DNA of 6,619 bases from Deltaproteobacteria bacterium (GTDB lineage: Bacteria > Desulfobacterota_E > Deferrimicrobia > Deferrimicrobiales > Deferrimicrobiaceae), in NCBI GenBank assembly GCA_023488945.1, contig JAMDBZ010000060.1, forward strand, positions 5,415 to 12,033. The letters run 5' to 3'. The number at the start of each line of letters is the position of its first letter. Within the stretch, counting starts at the first letter, position 1. Both the position numbers and the translations under genes were made by a program. The notes beneath the pieces are model-generated. The model was given only the letters and a program-made list of their open reading frames with translations, did not search any database and had not been told where the DNA came from. Positions 5,503 through 6,619 of this stretch are shown one piece after another.

Positions 5503-6429
5503 ATGGTGCGGAAGGTCATCATCCTCGGATCGGGTTGCGCCGGATCGACCGCCGCCATCTACACGGCCCGGGCGAATCTCTCCCCCCTCGTCCTGGAGGG
5601 ACGGGAACCGGGCGGCCAGTTGACCCTCACAACCGAGGTCGAGAATTTCCCGGGATTCCCCGACGGGGTGCTGGGGCCCGAGCTGGTCGATCTCATGAAG
5701 CGGCAGGCACAGCGGTTCGGCGCCGAGTACCGCGCCGAAACCGTGACGGCCGTCGACCTGCGGAACAGGCCGTTCACCGTCACGACGGAAGAGAACAGCT
5801 ACAAGGCGGCCACCCTCATCGTCGCCACGGGCGCCTCGGCCCGGATGATCGGACTCGAATCGGAGAGGAAGCTCCTGGGTCGCGGCGTCTCGACCTGCGC
5901 GACGTGCGACGGCGCCTTTTTCCGCGACCGGGAGGTCCTGGTGGTCGGCGGAGGCGATACGGCCGTCGAGGAGGCGATCTTCCTGACCCGGTTCGCCTCG
6001 AAAGTCACGATCGTCCACCGGCGGGACCAGCTGCGCGCCTCCAAGATCCTGGCCGACCGGGCCCGGAAGAACCCGAAGATCGAATTCCTGTGGGACACCG
6101 TGATCACGGAGATCCTCGACCCCGCGAAGAACGAGGTCACAGGCGCCCGGATCCGCAACGTCAAAACGGGCATCGAGAAGACCCGGAAGACCGACGGGGT
6201 CTTCGTCGCCATCGGCCACGATCCGAATACCAGGATCTTCGAGGGGCAGCTCGAGCTGGAGAAAGGATACATCGTCGTCCGGGACGGGTCGAAGACGAGC
6301 GTTCCGGGCGTCTTCGCCGCAGGAGACGTCCACGACCACGTCTACCGCCAGGCCGTGACCGCGGCCGGCTGCGGATGCCGCGCCGCCATCGACGCGGAGC
6401 GGTTCCTCGAGGCGGAGGAGGCGAAGTAA
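5503..6429 (+). CDS. trxB: Thioredoxin reductase (NADPH-dependent, FAD)
   Basis: A complete 308-residue low-molecular-weight thioredoxin reductase, slightly shorter than E. coli TrxB. It passes electrons from NADPH through FAD to a redox disulfide and on to thioredoxin in the cytoplasm. The N-terminal FAD-binding loop is GSGCAG (9-14), with Cys12 where Pro is usual. [20 protein letters not shown] (36-55) is the family block. The redox-active CATC is Cys132-Cys135 followed by DGAFF. The NADPH domain has [12 protein letters not shown] (147-158) and HRRDQLRA (172-179), whose arginines read the NADPH 2'-phosphate. The C-terminal FAD block [20 protein letters not shown] is intact. The start is the ATG at 5503, with GGAGG 7 nt upstream. 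It appears monocistronic, divergent from the mini-ORF and mutY, and convergent with the gene at the right edge. Palindromes follow it but no U-tract terminator. A thioredoxin gene is not in the window. Confidence 0.96.
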   Translation: MVRKVIILGSGCAGSTAAIYTARANLSPLVLEGREPGGQLTLTTEVENFPGFPDGVLGPELVDLMKRQAQRFGAEYRAETVTAVDLRNRPFTVTTEENSYKAATLIVATGASARMIGLESERKLLGRGVSTCATCDGAFFRDREVLVVGGGDTAVEEAIFLTRFASKVTIVHRRDQLRASKILADRARKNPKIEFLWDTVITEILDPAKNEVTGARIRNVKTGIEKTRKTDGVFVAIGHDPNTRIFEGQLELEKGYIVVRDGSKTSVPGVFAAGDVHDHVYRQAVTAAGCGCRAAIDAERFLEAEEAK

Positions 6430-6443
6430 CGCACCGTTTCCGA

Positions 6444-6473
6444 CGGGCGCCCGGTCCGCAACAGCAACGGACC
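6444..6473. repeat. Two short palindromes just after trxB
   Basis: CGGGCGCCCG (6444-6453) is a 10-bp perfect palindrome. Immediately after, GGTCCG (6453-6458) and CGGACC (6468-6473) form a 6-bp inverted repeat around a 9-base loop. Neither is followed by a T-run. They sit between the trxB stop and the large palindrome, and may contribute to transcript 3'-end structure. Either one alone could arise by chance in this base composition. Confidence 0.5.
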
Positions 6474-6478
6474 TGATA

Positions 6479-6513
6479 GCGCCAGGCATGGCGCTGCGCG
6501 CCATGCCTGGCGC
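6479..6513. repeat. Perfect 16-bp-arm palindrome downstream of trxB
   Basis: GCGCCAGGCATGGCGC (6479-6494), spacer TGC, and GCGCCATGCCTGGCGC (6498-6513) form a perfect inverted repeat without a mismatch. Each arm is itself a small inverted repeat (GCGCC, 6 bases, GGCGC), so the element is nested and can fold as one long or two short hairpins. It lies in the convergent gap between trxB and the right-edge gene. No T-run follows on either strand (ACTAAACG on plus, TATCAGG on minus), so it is not a standard intrinsic terminator. It may stabilise the trxB mRNA end, block readthrough, or be a REP-like extragenic palindrome. Confidence 0.85.
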
Positions 6514-6521
6514 ACTAAACG

Positions 6522-6547
6522 AAAAGGGCCACGGTTGCCCGCGGCCC
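6522..6547 (-). terminator. Rho-independent terminator of the convergent right-edge gene
   Basis: Minus-strand reading gives GGGCCGCGG, loop GCAA, CCGTGGCCC, then TTTTCGTTT. The stem has 9 bp (6547-6539 with 6534-6526, one G-U) closed by a GNRA tetraloop and followed by a U-tract. It begins 24 nt after the stop codon of the partial minus-strand gene, which supports that gene being real. On the plus strand no T-run follows. Confidence 0.9.
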
Positions 6548-6571
6548 CCACGATCGTTTCCCTCCGACCCG

Positions 6572-6619
6572 TTATTCGTAGATCCCGGCGCCGACCAGCA
6601 GGTCCTTTCCCGGGACCCT
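6572..6619 (-). CDS. C-terminal 15 residues of an unidentified protein, possibly Cache-type
   Basis: The minus strand from the window edge reads RVPGKDLLVGAGIYE and then TAA (6574-6572). A well-formed intrinsic terminator follows 24 nt later, so this is very likely the true 3' end of a gene lying mostly outside. The pattern VPG-x-D-x-x-V-G-x-G-I-Y resembles the last strands of Cache-type extracytoplasmic sensor domains, which often end with a G-x-G-I-Y motif. That family call is from memory on 15 residues and is tentative. The gene converges on trxB. Confidence 0.6.
   Translation of the reverse strand, partial: RVPGKDLLVGAGIYE

Noticed and set aside
5304..5558. Upstream extension of the mini-ORF to a 96-codon protein
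   Set aside because: It would overlap the trxB promoter and start codon. The extra residues look non-coding, while the strong SD sits exactly before the Met of MCKTCGCEGKK.
3953..5623. 556-codon plus-strand open frame opposite mutY and into trxB
   Set aside because: It lies antisense to mutY and overlaps the trxB start out of frame. Composition is Arg/Pro-rich with no recognisable domain, and there is no ribosome binding site of note.
5064..6476. 470-codon plus-strand open frame over trxB, and a 407-codon minus-strand frame at 5281-6504
   Set aside because: Both are shadows of trxB, which has all family motifs in its own frame.
6479..6513. Large palindrome as intrinsic terminator of trxB
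   Set aside because: The stem is strong enough, but no T-run follows in the trxB direction (ACTAAACG), so it is recorded as a palindrome, not a terminator.
1..6619. CRISPR array, tRNA, rRNA, insertion sequence or phage genes
   Set aside because: No regularly spaced repeats, no tRNA-like cloverleaf, no transposase or phage protein, and no terminal repeats were seen. The window is ordinary dense chromosomal coding DNA.

Overview
The window is a GC-rich (roughly two-thirds G+C by eye), densely coded bacterial segment. The substrate-binding protein has a Sec-type signal peptide ending in VFA and no lipobox cysteine. This suits a Gram-negative (diderm) cell. Protein flavour and gene content are reminiscent of GC-rich Desulfobacterota / Geobacter-like relatives, but that placement is an impression and not shown by the sequence.

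Left part (1-3873, all minus strand): a branched-chain/hydrophobic amino-acid ABC importer operon. It is transcribed right to left in the order livK (binding protein), livH and livM (permeases), livG (ATPase) and livF (second ATPase, of which only the first 27 codons are inside). Spacing is very tight: 4 nt between livK and livH, 6 nt between livH and livM, an ATGA overlap between livM and livG, and 16 nt between livG and livF. The genes must be co-transcribed and largely translationally coupled. A candidate promoter (about 3942-3969) and an 8-bp inverted repeat in the 5' leader (3888-3916) precede livK.

Middle (4073-5155, minus): mutY, an A/G-specific adenine DNA glycosylase with intact catalytic residues, [4Fe-4S] cysteines and an 8-oxoG-recognition C-terminal domain. 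A 199-nt spacer separates it from livK, so the liv genes are probably a separate transcription unit.

Intergenic stretch 5156-5502: it carries a very small, well-formed minus-strand ORF (5268-5303, MCKTCGCEGKK) with a strong Shine-Dalgarno sequence. An intrinsic terminator follows (5214-5237), lying in front of mutY. The Cys2/Cys5/Cys7 pattern matches the N-terminal nickel-binding motif of HypB. The ORF-hairpin-terminator layout also resembles an attenuator. This is the most unusual item in the window. The right half of the gap contains a candidate promoter for trxB on the plus strand.

Right part: trxB (5503-6429, plus), a complete thioredoxin reductase with the CATC redox centre and a GSGCAG variant of the FAD-binding loop. 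It is followed by three back-to-back palindromes, the last a perfect 16-bp-arm inverted repeat. Next comes a minus-strand intrinsic terminator that closes a convergent gene, whose last 15 codons lie at the right edge.

Functionally the window combines amino-acid uptake with oxidative-damage repair (MutY) and thiol redox homeostasis (TrxB). Nothing ties the liv operon to the other two beyond adjacency.
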